A stretch of DNA of 64,000 nucleotides from Bacteroidota bacterium (GCA_028876495.1 JAGWRO010000038.1:266733-330732); one strand, 5' to 3'; shown: positions 18,451 to 27,585, counted from the stretch's first letter. The notes: generated from the sequence alone by a model not told the origin. A program made the numbers and translations.

Positions 18451-20460
18451 ATGCCTAACGCTCTCATAAACGAAACCTCCCCATATCTTTTACAACATGC
18501 CAATAACCCTGTGAACTGGTATGCCTGGAACACAGAAACTTTACAAAAAGCAAAAGATGAAAATAAAATGTTGCTCATCAGCATTGGATATGCAGCTTGC
18601 CATTGGTGCCATGTGATGGAGCACCAAAGTTTTGAAAATGATGAAGTGGCTCGGGTAATGAATGAAAATTTTATTTGCGTAAAAGTTGATCGAGAAGAGA
18701 GGCCCGACGTAGACCAGGTTTACATGAATGCCGCGTACCTGATTAACGGAAATGGAGGCTGGCCTTTAAATGCGCTGGCTATGCCTGATGGAAAACCTTT
18801 TTTTGCAGGCACTTTTTTCCCGAAAGAAAACTGGATAAGAATGCTTGAATATTTTACAGGTATTTATAAAAATGAAAGAGCAAAATTAGAAGAACAAGCG
18901 GAAAATGTTTCAAAAGGCATTCGGGAAATAGAACATGTTCCGATTAACAATAAAGAACTTGTCTTCTCCAAAAATGATTTGGATGATACGTTCTCCACTT
19001 TTGAAAACAAAATTGATTGGGAGCGTGGCGGCACAAAAGGTTCTATGAAATTTGCAATGCCTTCCATCTGGGAATTCTTATTACAATATTATTATTTCAC
19101 TGGAAATTCAATTGCATTAAAGGCAGTAGAAGCGACTTTGGATAATATGGCTAATGGGGGAATTTATGACCATCTTGGTGGTGGTTTTTCACGTTACGCA
19201 ACCGATTCAAAATGGCATGCGCCTCATTTTGAAAAAATGCTTTATGATAATGGCCAGTTGGTGAGCCTTTATTCACATGCTTTCCAGGTAACCAAAAATC
19301 CTTTATATAAAAAAGTGGTTTATGAGACTTTGGATTTTGTTCAGAGAGAACTTACATCTTCGGAAGGCGGATTTTATTCTTCATTAGATGCAGATAGCGA
19401 AGGAGAAGAAGGAAAATATTATGTATGGACTGAAGAGCAAATAAAAGAAATTTTAAAAGAAGATGCGCCACTTTTTATAGATCATTATGGAATTACTGCT
19501 GAAGGAAACTGGGAAGAAGGCAAAAATATTCCAGATGTAAACTATGGAAAAAACCAACTGCCAGTAACCGAACAAATAACGCAGAAACTTATTTTACTAA
19601 ACAAAAAACTATTTACTGAAAGAGAGAAAAGAATCCGGCCCGGCATAGATGATAAAATTTTAACATCCTGGAACGCCTTAATGGCCAAGGGTTTCATCGA
19701 TGCTTATAAAGCTTTTGAAGAAGAATCCTTTTTTGTTTTAGCGAAAAAAAATATTGATTTTCTTTTAAAAAATATTAGTACACAAAAAAACAGTCTGTTC
19801 AGAAATTATAAAAACGGGAAAACGAGCATTCATGGCTTTTTAGATGATTATGCTTTTTTTATCAGCGCCTTAATTGAGTTTTACCAGGTAAGTTTTGATG
19901 AAACATACCTACAAAAAGCGAGAGATATTACCGATTATGTTGAAACGCATTTTTTTGACAAAAGCTCGGGAATGTTTTTATACACTGATGACCAATATAG
20001 CGATCTTATAGCTCGTAAAATGGAAGTGACAGATAATGTAATTCCCTCTTCCAACAGCGAAATGGCAAAAAATCTATTCGTATTGAGTTTGTATTTTGAT
20101 AATGACAAATATGAAAAACAAGCCATCCAACTCGTCAAAAATGTATTAGAAGATGTGAAGAAAAATTTAGGATATTATAGCAATTGGGCACTTGCTGCTA
20201 ATTTCCCAATTTTTGGAGCAATTGAAAATGCTATTGTTGGAAAAAGCTGGAAAGAAGAGTTATCTCAATTTCATAAAAATTATTTGCCAAACGTCATTTA
20301 CCAGGGTGGTGCGAACAAAAGTACTCTTTCATTGTTAGAAAATAAATCGGTTGAGGGAAAAACGATGATCTATATATGCAAAAATAAAAGTTGCGATTTA
20401 CCTGTAGATACAGCAGCAGAGGCAATTCAACAGATTAAAAAGGGGGCGGAAAAGGAATAG
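18451..20460 (+). CDS. Thioredoxin-domain protein, DUF255 / YyaL family
   Basis: 669 residues. The N-terminus ([20 protein letters not shown]) and [18 protein letters not shown] carry the CxxC thioredoxin-like motif of the DUF255 / SPATA20 family, followed by an (alpha/alpha)6 barrel-like region with [20 protein letters not shown]. No signal peptide is evident, so cytoplasmic. The family is widespread, and its proposed role in redox or sugar-epimerase-like chemistry is unproven. It stands alone, divergent from hutI. Confidence 0.88.
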   Translation: MPNALINETSPYLLQHANNPVNWYAWNTETLQKAKDENKMLLISIGYAACHWCHVMEHQSFENDEVARVMNENFICVKVDREERPDVDQVYMNAAYLINGNGGWPLNALAMPDGKPFFAGTFFPKENWIRMLEYFTGIYKNERAKLEEQAENVSKGIREIEHVPINNKELVFSKNDLDDTFSTFENKIDWERGGTKGSMKFAMPSIWEFLLQYYYFTGNSIALKAVEATLDNMANGGIYDHLGGGFSRYATDSKWHAPHFEKMLYDNGQLVSLYSHAFQVTKNPLYKKVVYETLDFVQRELTSSEGGFYSSLDADSEGEEGKYYVWTEEQIKEILKEDAPLFIDHYGITAEGNWEEGKNIPDVNYGKNQLPVTEQITQKLILLNKKLFTEREKRIRPGIDDKILTSWNALMAKGFIDAYKAFEEESFFVLAKKNIDFLLKNISTQKNSLFRNYKNGKTSIHGFLDDYAFFISALIEFYQVSFDETYLQKARDITDYVETHFFDKSSGMFLYTDDQYSDLIARKMEVTDNVIPSSNSEMAKNLFVLSLYFDNDKYEKQAIQLVKNVLEDVKKNLGYYSNWALAANFPIFGAIENAIVGKSWKEELSQFHKNYLPNVIYQGGANKSTLSLLENKSVEGKTMIYICKNKSCDLPVDTAAEAIQQIKKGAEKE

Positions 20461-20530
20461 TTTACTGGTTCGGCACCTTAATTGTAGCTAAACAAATCTT
20501 ATATTGTATTCACCTTTAAAATAACAAATT

Positions 20531-20743
20531 ATGAAAGCAGTTGGTTGGGTTTTAATCGCCCTTGGAATAGTAATGATTATAATAAAAGGCGTTTCAATTC
20601 CGGAAAAGAAAACAATCATTGATGCCGGACCTATCCAGGTAAATAAAACTGAAAACCATTGGTATGGCTGGCCAACTTATGTGGGAGGGGTTCTTGCGAT
20701 CGTTGGAGTAGTAATGGTGGCGAGCGCTAAAAAAACTTCCTGA
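20531..20743 (+). CDS. Small two-helix membrane protein
   Basis: 70 residues with transmembrane segments at about 4-22 and 47-65 and a short extracytoplasmic loop containing ENHWYGWPTYVGG. It resembles the DUF3185-like small membrane proteins, but the match is not decisive. It is followed directly by a strong terminator at 20766-20796, so it ends the transcript. Confidence 0.65.
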   Translation: MKAVGWVLIALGIVMIIIKGVSIPEKKTIIDAGPIQVNKTENHWYGWPTYVGGVLAIVGVVMVASAKKTS

Positions 20744-20765
20744 TATCGCTTTACACAAAAAAATA

Positions 20766-20796
20766 CCCGTTTAAATATGAAACGGGCATTTTTTTT
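20766..20796 (+). terminator. Rho-independent terminator
   Basis: CCCGTTT / AAACGGG stem (20766-20772 with 20780-20786) and a run of eight T residues. It ends the 20531-20743 gene. Confidence 0.8.
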
Positions 20797-20811
20797 AAAG
20801 AGATTTACTTC

Positions 20812-21114
20812 TTATAATAAAAGAATGAGAAGTAAAATGATAATGATGATAGCCCCAACTGACAAATAAATGCCTGAGTTGCGAGCCTCCTTCTTTAAAC
20901 CTTTCACTTCTTTTCTTAAATCCTTTTTTTCAACTTTGGATAAATTCGTTTTATCCATATCACGAATTTCTATAAGCCGGTTTTCAATTTGTTGTGCACG
21001 GACTTCTTTTGGAACTTCAGTTTTTACCGGAGTTGCTTTTGCAGCAAAAACCGGTGCAACGAAAGAAATAGAGAAGGTCATTAATAGGACAGGAAGAATT
21101 TTTTTTGTGTTCAT
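20812..21114 (-). CDS. Small exported protein with C-terminal membrane anchor
   Basis: 100 residues: signal peptide to about APVFA, a charged helical middle (QQIENRLIEIRDMDKTNLSK, then Lys/Glu-rich) and a final hydrophobic segment (GAIIIIILLLILLL) with no tail. The pattern of a short coiled-coil region plus a C-terminal membrane segment is common among small Bacteroidota envelope proteins of unknown role. Unlike most secreted proteins here, the residue after the signal peptide is Ala, not Gln. Confidence 0.7.
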   Translation of the reverse strand: MNTKKILPVLLMTFSISFVAPVFAAKATPVKTEVPKEVRAQQIENRLIEIRDMDKTNLSKVEKKDLRKEVKGLKKEARNSGIYLSVGAIIIIILLLILLL

Positions 21115-21208
21115 TATAAATTGTTTTTAAATTAAAGAAATATCAATTTGTTAATTAATTACAACAATCATTCCTAATTTTTAATACGAGGCTAATTCTT
21201 CAATAAAA

Positions 21209-21231
21209 AGCCACCAAAAATTTCGGTGGCT
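21209..21231 (-). terminator. Rho-independent terminator (minus strand)
   Basis: AGCCACC / GGTGGCT seven-pair stem, read on the minus strand and followed by TTTTTATTG. It ends the transcript that includes the 14-codon ORF at 21282-21326. Confidence 0.75.
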
Positions 21232-21281
21232 GATGACACTTAACTGCGTCGCAGATTATTTTGTTGGAAGCCTTTTCTAAA

Positions 21282-21326
21282 TTAAAATTTAGAACCAGGC
21301 ATCCATGATCTGTTTGTAGATAGCAT
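21282..21326 (-). CDS. 14-residue ORF with strong ribosome-binding site
   Basis: ATG at 21326 reads MLSTNRSWMPGSKF and stops at TAA 21282. A consensus AGGAGG lies 5 bases upstream, which is striking because almost no gene in this window has one. On the same strand a promoter-like TTTG-N23-TATCTTTA precedes it by about 20 bases and a terminator follows, giving a transcript of roughly 140-150 nt. It may be a micropeptide, a leader peptide or a translated small RNA. There is no recognised family. Confidence 0.5.
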   Translation of the reverse strand: MLSTNRSWMPGSKF

Positions 21327-21331
21327 GAATA

Positions 21332-21337
21332 CCTCCT
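21332..21337 (-). promoter_or_regulatory. Shine-Dalgarno sequence AGGAGG of the 14-residue ORF
   Basis: Minus-strand AAAAGGAGGT with a five-base spacer to the ATG. Full complementarity to the 16S anti-Shine-Dalgarno is rare in Bacteroidota genes, which usually rely on AT-rich leaders. Confidence 0.55.
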
Positions 21338-21397
21338 TTTCTTTGTTGAATAATAAAGATAACACTAAACTCGAAAACAGAAAGCAAAAAAAGTAAG

Positions 21398-21865
21398 TTA
21401 TAAAACCATCTGGCGTTTTAGATCGTACTGTAAATCGGGATGCAAGGCGGATAATGCTTTCTCAATTTTCTTCAATTGATTGTTATACAAATTAAGAAGC
21501 TGGCGGCTGTCTTTTATTGGAATCGAATAATTTATTATACAATTACAAAAATGTATCAATAGCTCAGCCTCTGCTTGCGCAGACATTGAAATCCGGATTT
21601 TCTTCGTAAGGTTGCGCAATATTTTCCGTACACTTTTTTTTATAAAATAAACATTTGATTTATTTATGTCAAGAAACTGCTCTTCAATTTCCTGTTTCAC
21701 CCTGGTGATAAAGGTAGAAAGATCGTGTGCTTCAAAAAGCAAAAAGCCCAGCAATTCTTTGTTTTCCTTTTTAAACTTTGCCAGGTGCAGGCAGTATTCC
21801 AGAAGATCTTTATATTCATGGTTTGCTAATTCTTTTTTTATATCATTGATGGAAGCTGCTTTCAT
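21398..21865 (-). CDS. Hypothetical helical protein
   Basis: 155 residues from the internal ATG at 21865 (MKAASINDIKKELANHEYKD); the upstream frame to 21910 looks non-coding. It is almost entirely alpha-helical and basic, with DIRxEL-like repeats and no signal peptide or membrane segment. No family recognised with confidence; the cytoplasmic alpha-helical appearance suggests a DNA- or protein-binding factor, but that is only a guess. Confidence 0.6.
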   Translation of the reverse strand: MKAASINDIKKELANHEYKDLLEYCLHLAKFKKENKELLGFLLFEAHDLSTFITRVKQEIEEQFLDINKSNVYFIKKSVRKILRNLTKKIRISMSAQAEAELLIHFCNCIINYSIPIKDSRQLLNLYNNQLKKIEKALSALHPDLQYDLKRQMVL

Positions 21866-21933
21866 AATATGAATAACTTTATGGCAATATAAAAAGGTTT
21901 GCTGAATCAACTAATTTATACGAAGCCACATAA

Positions 21934-21970
21934 CAAAAAAAAAGGGAACCATAAAAAAATAGTTACCCTT
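21934..21970 (-). terminator. Terminator-like hairpin of the T9SS cargo gene
   Basis: Minus-strand AAGGG / CCCTT stem with an imperfect inner part, followed by nine T residues. It lies 24 bp after the stop at 21994. Confidence 0.5.
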
Positions 21971-21993
21971 TTCCGGTTTATGCGTGTGTAATA

Positions 21994-23265
21994 TTATTGC
22001 TTCACTACTTTACCATTAAACAGTATTTCGCCATTATTATTTATAATTGAAAGGATATACATGCCATGTTGTAATCCACTTACATTGGTAAAATCCTTTT
22101 TTGTTGTCCCATTATATACAGACCATTTTTCAACAGCAACTTGTTTTCCTGTTATATCAATCAATCTTGCTGTAACGGTTTGTGAAGTGAGGCTAACAAA
22201 ATTAACCGAAAGTGTATTATAGAAAGGATTGGCTAAAACAGAAATCGCTGTTTTTTGTAAATCCATTTTTACTGCAACCGTATTAGAATAAACATAATTG
22301 CCATTAATATCCACTTGTTTCAGACGATAATAATTTACTCCTGAAAGTGGGCTTGCGTCATAAGAAGTATAATTATTAACTACCTGGCTGTTACCCGCAC
22401 CAGCTACTGTAGCAATAACAGACCAGTTGGTATTTCCGTCAGCACTTCTTTCCACCTGGAAATAGCTATTATTTAATTCCTGGGAAGTCGACCAGTCAAT
22501 CCCAACTCCGCTTCCTTTATGCCGTGCAGTAAAAGTGGTTAATGTAACTGGTGCTACATCGCCTGCGGGGCATTGTGAAAAATTAATATCATCAATTGCA
22601 AAATCATTTCCACAACCTCCAACAGTTCCATCTCCTAATGTAATACGTATTTGAGTAGGGAAAAATGCACCTGTAGGTGGCAAGTTAAATTTAGCGCCAA
22701 TATTTACCCACGTTGGCGAACTGGTTTGTGGTATTGCTGCAGCAGTATATGGTGAATTGGAAAGAGAAACCCATGTGTTTGTCTGGTCGAGATATTCAAC
22801 TTGAAAAGTTATAATCGGTAATAAGGGATCAGGGGCGCAAATTCCGGCTGTATCTACGTTCATTATATACAAACTCACGGTATAATCACCAGAAGTAAAT
22901 CCATGTGTATCAGTAACTGTATGCTGAAAGAATTTTTCAGCCTGGCCATTAACTACCAGCATCTTTCCATCTATATTTCCGGTATGATCCGGAGATGCCT
23001 GCCATTCAGGTTTTTGTTGGGTATTGTTGATAATCCGGTAACTTCCCTCACTCGCCAGACTCCCGGTTGCCTGATAAAACAAACCGGTTGTGAGAACATC
23101 GGGGCTACTTGTTGATGTAGTACCTGTTCCGAAATCCTCAGACCACATAGTTGTAGAGTTATTACAGGTAATTTGAGCTTTGATTGGAGATGCAAAAAAC
23201 ATCAAAAGTGTGTATAAAAAAAGGGAGCCAAAACAGGCTTTTGAAAGCGTAAAATTCTTTTTCAT
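21994..23265 (-). CDS. Secreted protein with T9SS type A sorting domain
   Basis: 423 residues. Signal peptide ends PIKA before Gln. The middle is a jelly-roll-like domain (YQATGSLASEGSYRIIN, CGNDFAIDDINFSQCP), likely a carbohydrate- or surface-binding module, then a fibronectin-like stretch (TARHKGSGVGIDWSTSQEL). The last 80 residues (SVLANPFYNTLSVNF to GMYILSIINNNGEILFNGKV) form a Por secretion C-terminal sorting domain. It is probably exported and anchored at or released from the cell surface by the type IX system. No catalytic motif is visible. Confidence 0.85.
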   Translation of the reverse strand: MKKNFTLSKACFGSLFLYTLLMFFASPIKAQITCNNSTTMWSEDFGTGTTSTSSPDVLTTGLFYQATGSLASEGSYRIINNTQQKPEWQASPDHTGNIDGKMLVVNGQAEKFFQHTVTDTHGFTSGDYTVSLYIMNVDTAGICAPDPLLPIITFQVEYLDQTNTWVSLSNSPYTAAAIPQTSSPTWVNIGAKFNLPPTGAFFPTQIRITLGDGTVGGCGNDFAIDDINFSQCPAGDVAPVTLTTFTARHKGSGVGIDWSTSQELNNSYFQVERSADGNTNWSVIATVAGAGNSQVVNNYTSYDASPLSGVNYYRLKQVDINGNYVYSNTVAVKMDLQKTAISVLANPFYNTLSVNFVSLTSQTVTARLIDITGKQVAVEKWSVYNGTTKKDFTNVSGLQHGMYILSIINNNGEILFNGKVVKQ

Positions 23266-23404
23266 AACTAAGTTTTAGAGATAAATAATTAAAATCAGGA
23301 AAATGAATTATGGCTTTACACAAATTGCAATTAGCAATAAAAGGATCTTGGTAATAGGTTTCGAAAGGGAATGAGGTAATTTGTTTTCGAAGGATGAGGA
23401 AATA

Positions 23405-23434
23405 CAAAACTAATGATAATATTTAATAATCAAA
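23405..23434 (-). promoter_or_regulatory. Promoter of the T9SS cargo gene
   Basis: On the minus strand TTTG (23431-23434) and TAGTTTTG (23405-23412) are separated by 18 bases, fitting the Bacteroidota -33 / -7 consensus. The predicted 5' leader is about 130 nt. Confidence 0.5.
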
Positions 23435-23567
23435 ATAAAAGCTGATTTTTTTATTTAATACTCAAAAGATAATATCCCTTATAATCACTCTAAAAAACAG
23501 GTTAAGAATTCATAACCAAGTCAATTGTGGCACATTTTATGGACGATTTATTAAAAATGTATATATT

Positions 23568-23822
23568 ATGAAACCTAAAATAATTATTTTTTTTTACTAT
23601 AGCAATTTCAACATCTTCCGTTTTTTACCAGGACACCTCTCAAAATCAAACACTTTCTAAAGAACATACTTATCCTATAAATTCAAACAACATCTATTAC
23701 AAAACGCCTTCTATACAACTTATTTACAGGGACACAAGACTTGGAGGATGCTCTCTTTATTATAATACTTACAAGAAAATGATTATGGGGCAGGTGCTAT
23801 TACTACCAATCCCCACAAATAA
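23568..23822 (+). pseudogene. Small secreted-protein gene with two frameshifts
   Basis: Joining three frames gives an approximately 85-residue protein: MKPKIIIFF plus TIAISTSSVFYQDTSQNQ, a middle with SIQLIYRDTRLGGCSLYYNTY, and a C-terminus NDYGAGAITTNPHK with TAA at 23820. One extra T in a nine-T run inside the signal peptide and one missing A near 23778 break it. The conserved-looking end (YNTYxKNDYGAGAITTNPxK) and a terminator hairpin downstream suggest a real gene that is decaying, phase-variable, or mis-sequenced. Flanking bases from 23435 to 23567 hold nothing I recognise. Confidence 0.5.
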
Positions 23823-23836
23823 TCCCATAAGACAGT

Positions 23837-23857
23837 AGAAGTGTGGCACTTCTTTAC
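23837..23857 (+). terminator. Hairpin downstream of the broken secreted-protein gene
   Basis: AGAAGTG / CACTTCT seven-pair stem with a three-base loop (23837-23853), followed by TTACTT. The T-run is imperfect. Confidence 0.4.
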
Positions 23858-23917
23858 TTAAGTGGATTAACCAATTCCGAGTTCAAAGGACAAATAATTA
23901 AATTTTTGAAAACTTTC

Positions 23918-24754
23918 TTACTGCAATTGCATTTCAAAAAGCCTGGGCCAATCTTTACCGGTAATATATAATTTTTTTGAAGTGCTGTCGTAAGCGATCC
24001 CGTTAAGTACGGCATCCTCATCTGTTTGAGCTCCGGGGTCATATTGATCAAGTAAACCAGTAAGATTCATTATCCCGGTTACATACCCGTTAGCTGTATC
24101 AATTTTTACAATATCATTCGTCATCCATCTGTTTGCAAAAACATATCCGTTAATCAATTCCAATTCGTTAAGACTATCTACTTCTCCTTGATTGTCAGCA
24201 ACCGTTAAGATTTTATTTATTTTCATCTCCTTGCTTTTCTCGTCAGGCTGAACAAAAAACAAATGTGAGGAGCCGTCGCTGATAATAATATTCTTACCAT
24301 CATTTGTTGCGCCCCAACCTTCGCGTCCCCATGTTAAGGTATCTATAGGATGATTAAAATCATTAAGATTGTAGACAAAAACCTTATGGCTTTTCCAGGT
24401 AAGCTGATATATTTTATTTTTGAAAATGGTGATACCTTCCCCAAAAATGGAATTGTCAGGAATTAAATAATTTTTTTCAACTTTTCCTGTTTTTATATCC
24501 ACAATACGGAGATTTGATCGCTTGTATTCCCCTGTTCCTTCATAAAGACTTCCTTTATGATATTCCAGCCCTTGAGTAAATGCATACGAATCATGAGGAT
24601 AAACTGAATCCACTTTGAACATAATTGGAGAAGGAGGTGGTATATTATTTACTTTGAGGGCAGGTAGCGAATTATCATAATCAGGAGAAGAAGAATTGTG
24701 GCAGGATACTAAAAATAAAAAGAATGTTGCTGCAAGTATTGTTTTATAAACCAT
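23918..24754 (-). CDS. Glutaminyl-peptide cyclotransferase (lipoprotein)
   Basis: 278 residues. Signal ends in a lipobox (FLFLVSC, Cys 18). The mature part is a five-bladed propeller-type glutamine cyclotransferase: YPHDSYAFTQGLEYHKGSLYEG is the family signature, followed by GEGITIFKNKIYQLTW, NELELINGYVFANRW and DAVLNGIAYDSTSKKLYITGK, matching PF05096. It converts N-terminal Gln to pyroglutamate in the periplasm. At least nine secreted proteins in this window expose Gln after signal peptide cleavage, so it has abundant likely substrates. Confidence 0.88.
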   Translation of the reverse strand: MVYKTILAATFFLFLVSCHNSSSPDYDNSLPALKVNNIPPPSPIMFKVDSVYPHDSYAFTQGLEYHKGSLYEGTGEYKRSNLRIVDIKTGKVEKNYLIPDNSIFGEGITIFKNKIYQLTWKSHKVFVYNLNDFNHPIDTLTWGREGWGATNDGKNIIISDGSSHLFFVQPDEKSKEMKINKILTVADNQGEVDSLNELELINGYVFANRWMTNDIVKIDTANGYVTGIMNLTGLLDQYDPGAQTDEDAVLNGIAYDSTSKKLYITGKDWPRLFEMQLQ

Positions 24755-25033
24755 AGTTGTATTTAAAAATGTAAAAATAACGAACTGAGACTTTTAAATA
24801 CAACTTCCCGAAAAAATAAACCCTTAAATATTTTTAACTTCGAAAAATATTGTCTTTATTTGTGGCTTAAACCTCGCTACCATTAATAACACTCTTCTCT
24901 ATCCTGTTATTTTCTGAATAGTTAAAGGTTAATCTCTCATTTTCACTATCCCTTGTAAAAATTCTGCCCCAAGGCCTATGTAATCCCATTATTGTTAATA
25001 CGCTCAATAATTTGAGTTTTACAACGGGAATAC

Positions 25034-26260
25034 ATGAAATTTATTTTTACGATTTTTTCTTTTACTCTTTTCCTTTATGGTTCTGCACAACGATGCGGTA
25101 CTCCAGAATATATACAGCGCCATCCAGCAAATAATTTTATTGCTCAAAGAACAGCGACTGTAAAAACAGCTAATCGTGATACATTACCTAATGAAGTAAT
25201 AATGGTACCTGTAGTGGTGCATGTTCTTTATAATAACAATTCACAAAATATCAGTGATGCCCAAGTAATATCACAAATAGTTTCATTAAATAATGATTTC
25301 AGAAGATTGAACGCAGATACGGTTAATACTCCTGCGCCTTTTAAAGGTGTAGCAGCCGATACGCGAATTCAATTTTGTTTAGCTAAAGTAGATCCAAAGG
25401 GAAAATACACAACAGGTATTATTCATAAATACACAACTGTCAGCCAATTTCTTGCTGATGACGCCATGAAGTTCTCTGTACAAGGCGGCGATGATGCATG
25501 GGACGCTTCTCAATACCTTAATATCTGGGTTTGTAATCTTTTCGGACGTACCTTAGGTTATGCCGTTTTACCGGGTAGCCCTGCTGAAAAAGATGGAGTG
25601 GTTATTCAATATGATGTATTTGGGACAATTGGAAATTTAACAGCACCTTTTAATAAAGGACGAACCACTACTCATGAGATCGGTCATTGGCTTGGCTTAA
25701 AGCATTTATGGGGAGATACCGACTGTGGCGATGATGGCATTGCCGACACTCCTCCACAGGAAGGAAGCAATAGCGGTTGCCCTTCGTTTCCTCATATGTC
25801 TTCATGTTCCATAAATTCTTATGGAGATATGTTTATGGATTTTATGGATTTTACCAATGATGCCTGCATGAATATGTTCACTAAAGGACAAAAAGAAGAA
25901 ATGAGAAGTCTATTTGCAATGGGAGGGCCAAGAAATTCATTCCTTAATTCAATTGCATGCGATAGTACCAACGCTGAGGGAGGCCCACTACCAAAAGATT
26001 CAAGCAACTTAAAAATCACGCTTTATCCTAATCCTTTTAGTAGTGTGGTCAATATTGCCTCTAACAAGGATACGGAAGTGATTGGACACTTATTAAAACT
26101 ATATAGTGTAAGTGGCAAATTGTATTTAACTCAAATCATCCAGTCTCAAAATACCATATTAAATGTGAGTAATCTTCCATCAGGCATGTACATTCTAAAA
26201 ATAGAAGGTGAAACGGGCCCGCATATTTTTAAATTGATGAAAATAGGCACCGGAAGATAA
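25034..26260 (+). CDS. M43 family zinc metalloprotease with T9SS sorting domain
   Basis: 408 residues. Signal peptide MKFIFTIFSFTLFLYGSA is cleaved before Gln. The catalytic domain has TTHEIGHWLGLKHLWGD, the HExxHxxGxxH zinc motif of metzincins (about 215-231), with Cys pairs and the Met-turn region (DFMDFTNDACMNMFTKGQ) of pappalysin/cytophagalysin-type M43 peptidases. Residues 330-408 (LYPNPFSSVVNIAS to GMYILKIEGE) form a type A sorting domain. It is a surface or extracellular protease exported by T9SS. Confidence 0.9.
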   Translation: MKFIFTIFSFTLFLYGSAQRCGTPEYIQRHPANNFIAQRTATVKTANRDTLPNEVIMVPVVVHVLYNNNSQNISDAQVISQIVSLNNDFRRLNADTVNTPAPFKGVAADTRIQFCLAKVDPKGKYTTGIIHKYTTVSQFLADDAMKFSVQGGDDAWDASQYLNIWVCNLFGRTLGYAVLPGSPAEKDGVVIQYDVFGTIGNLTAPFNKGRTTTHEIGHWLGLKHLWGDTDCGDDGIADTPPQEGSNSGCPSFPHMSSCSINSYGDMFMDFMDFTNDACMNMFTKGQKEEMRSLFAMGGPRNSFLNSIACDSTNAEGGPLPKDSSNLKITLYPNPFSSVVNIASNKDTEVIGHLLKLYSVSGKLYLTQIIQSQNTILNVSNLPSGMYILKIEGETGPHIFKLMKIGTGR

Positions 26261-26316
26261 AGTTTCAGGTTTTGTTATAATACTTCGCCGGTTTTAGCAA
26301 TTAGCAAAACCTTCAG

Positions 26317-26324
26317 TACATTTG
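26317..26324 (+). promoter_or_regulatory. -7 promoter element (TACATTTG) of msrB
   Basis: Matches TAnnTTTG; 26 bases upstream of the ATG at 26351. No good -33 box. Confidence 0.4.
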
Positions 26325-26350
26325 TTACGTACATTAAAGCAAAAACCGTT

Positions 26351-26890
26351 ATGAAAAAAATAGTCTATTTCATTGGTATTGCAGTTTGCCTATCCTTTTC
26401 AAATTGTACTCAATCGCAAACGCCCAAAAACAAAAAATACCCTGATCCGGAAATTGCCACTTCCTACAAAAATTTCCCGATACAGTACACGGATGCTCAA
26501 TGGCACCAGAAGCTTACTCCCGACCAGTATTTTATCCTAAGGCAAAGAGGAACTGAAAGGGCATTCTCTGGCAAATACAATCACTTTTATAAAAAAGGCA
26601 CTTATTATTCTGCCGCTTCCTTGCAGCCTGTTTTCAGTTCTGATACCAAATTCAATTCAGGTACCGGGTGGCCAAGTTTTTATGCACCGATAAATAAAGA
26701 TGCAGTAAAACTTGTATTAGACAATAGTGACGGAATGCAAAGATGGGAAGTGGTAGATTCTAAAACAGGTTCACATCTCGGGCATGTTTTCGACGATGGC
26801 CCTGCTCCTACCGGTAAACGATATTGCCTCGATTCAGACGCGCTCATTTTTGTTCCTGAAGGTGGAAAACCTCCAACCAGTGCTAAATAA
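26351..26890 (+). CDS. msrB: Peptide-methionine (R)-S-oxide reductase, lipoprotein form
   Basis: 179 residues. Signal peptide with lipobox (SFSNC, Cys 19) indicates a periplasmic lipoprotein. The MsrB core shows NSGTGWPSFY, GSHLGHVFDDGPAPTGKRYC with the catalytic Cys, and a C-terminal strand. The two CxxC pairs that bind structural zinc in many MsrB proteins are absent (YSAASLQPVF replaces the first), so this is the zinc-free subtype. It repairs oxidised methionine in envelope proteins. Confidence 0.9.
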   Translation: MKKIVYFIGIAVCLSFSNCTQSQTPKNKKYPDPEIATSYKNFPIQYTDAQWHQKLTPDQYFILRQRGTERAFSGKYNHFYKKGTYYSAASLQPVFSSDTKFNSGTGWPSFYAPINKDAVKLVLDNSDGMQRWEVVDSKTGSHLGHVFDDGPAPTGKRYCLDSDALIFVPEGGKPPTSAK

Positions 26891-26928
26891 TTTTTCTATT
26901 GCAGTAAACAAATAAATTCTTAAGATTT

Positions 26929-27561
26929 TTATTTTACTTTTTTAGGAAGCTCCCAATCTATTGATTCAATTATCTTCTTTGTGCTTTCAAAATCAGTGTG
27001 ATGAAACGCCTGGATTCCTATTTTCCTGGCGGATTCTACCAACATAATGCGGTCATCAAAATAAACACACTCTTCGGGTTTTGCCTGTGCTATTCCTAAT
27101 CCTAAAAGATAAATTCCGGGATCTGGTTTACGCATTCCTACTTCACAGGAAGAAACAAATGCATCAAAAAAATCATGAAGTTTAAATTTTTTGATTCGGT
27201 ATTGATTTAACTCCCGTGGTTCATTATTCATAGAGATTATCTTAATGTTTTCATGATTTCTTTTCCAATCAATAATCCACGGCAGTATATCCGGAAGCTG
27301 CACTGACTGGTCATACATGAATTGTTTAAATTCTTCTTTTGTGAAATCCCTGTCTTTATTGAAAACAGCTGTGTTGAGGTAATCATCCAACGTAATTCTA
27401 CCTATTTCATAAACATTAAAAATAAAATCATGAAGAATATTCATCTCTTCATAATCAATATTAAATTTTTTGGCTGCCGCCATTCTGGATAGATGTCCCC
27501 ATCCATTTGTAAGCAGCACTCCGCCTATGTCTGAGAATAAGATTTTAACTTTTTTAGCCAT
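26929..27561 (-). CDS. HAD family hydrolase
   Basis: 210 residues. LFSDIGGVLLTNGW carries the nucleophile Asp (the second Asp of DxD is replaced by Gly, as in several HAD subfamilies), IISMNNEPREL is motif II, RKPDPGIYLLGL motif III and VYFDDRIMLVESARKIGIQ motif IV. The cap is helical (subclass I), as in epoxide hydrolase N-domain and FMN-phosphatase-like proteins. It lies downstream of rpiB and a glucokinase gene, so a sugar phosphate substrate is plausible but unproven. Confidence 0.85.
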   Translation of the reverse strand: MAKKVKILFSDIGGVLLTNGWGHLSRMAAAKKFNIDYEEMNILHDFIFNVYEIGRITLDDYLNTAVFNKDRDFTKEEFKQFMYDQSVQLPDILPWIIDWKRNHENIKIISMNNEPRELNQYRIKKFKLHDFFDAFVSSCEVGMRKPDPGIYLLGLGIAQAKPEECVYFDDRIMLVESARKIGIQAFHHTDFESTKKIIESIDWELPKKVK

Positions 27562-27585
27562 TGATTTTAAAATTTTCGGAAGGGT

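Noticed and set aside
26290..26311. GGTTTT / AAAACC hairpin after the metalloprotease gene
   Set aside because: No T-run follows, so a terminator call is not justified.
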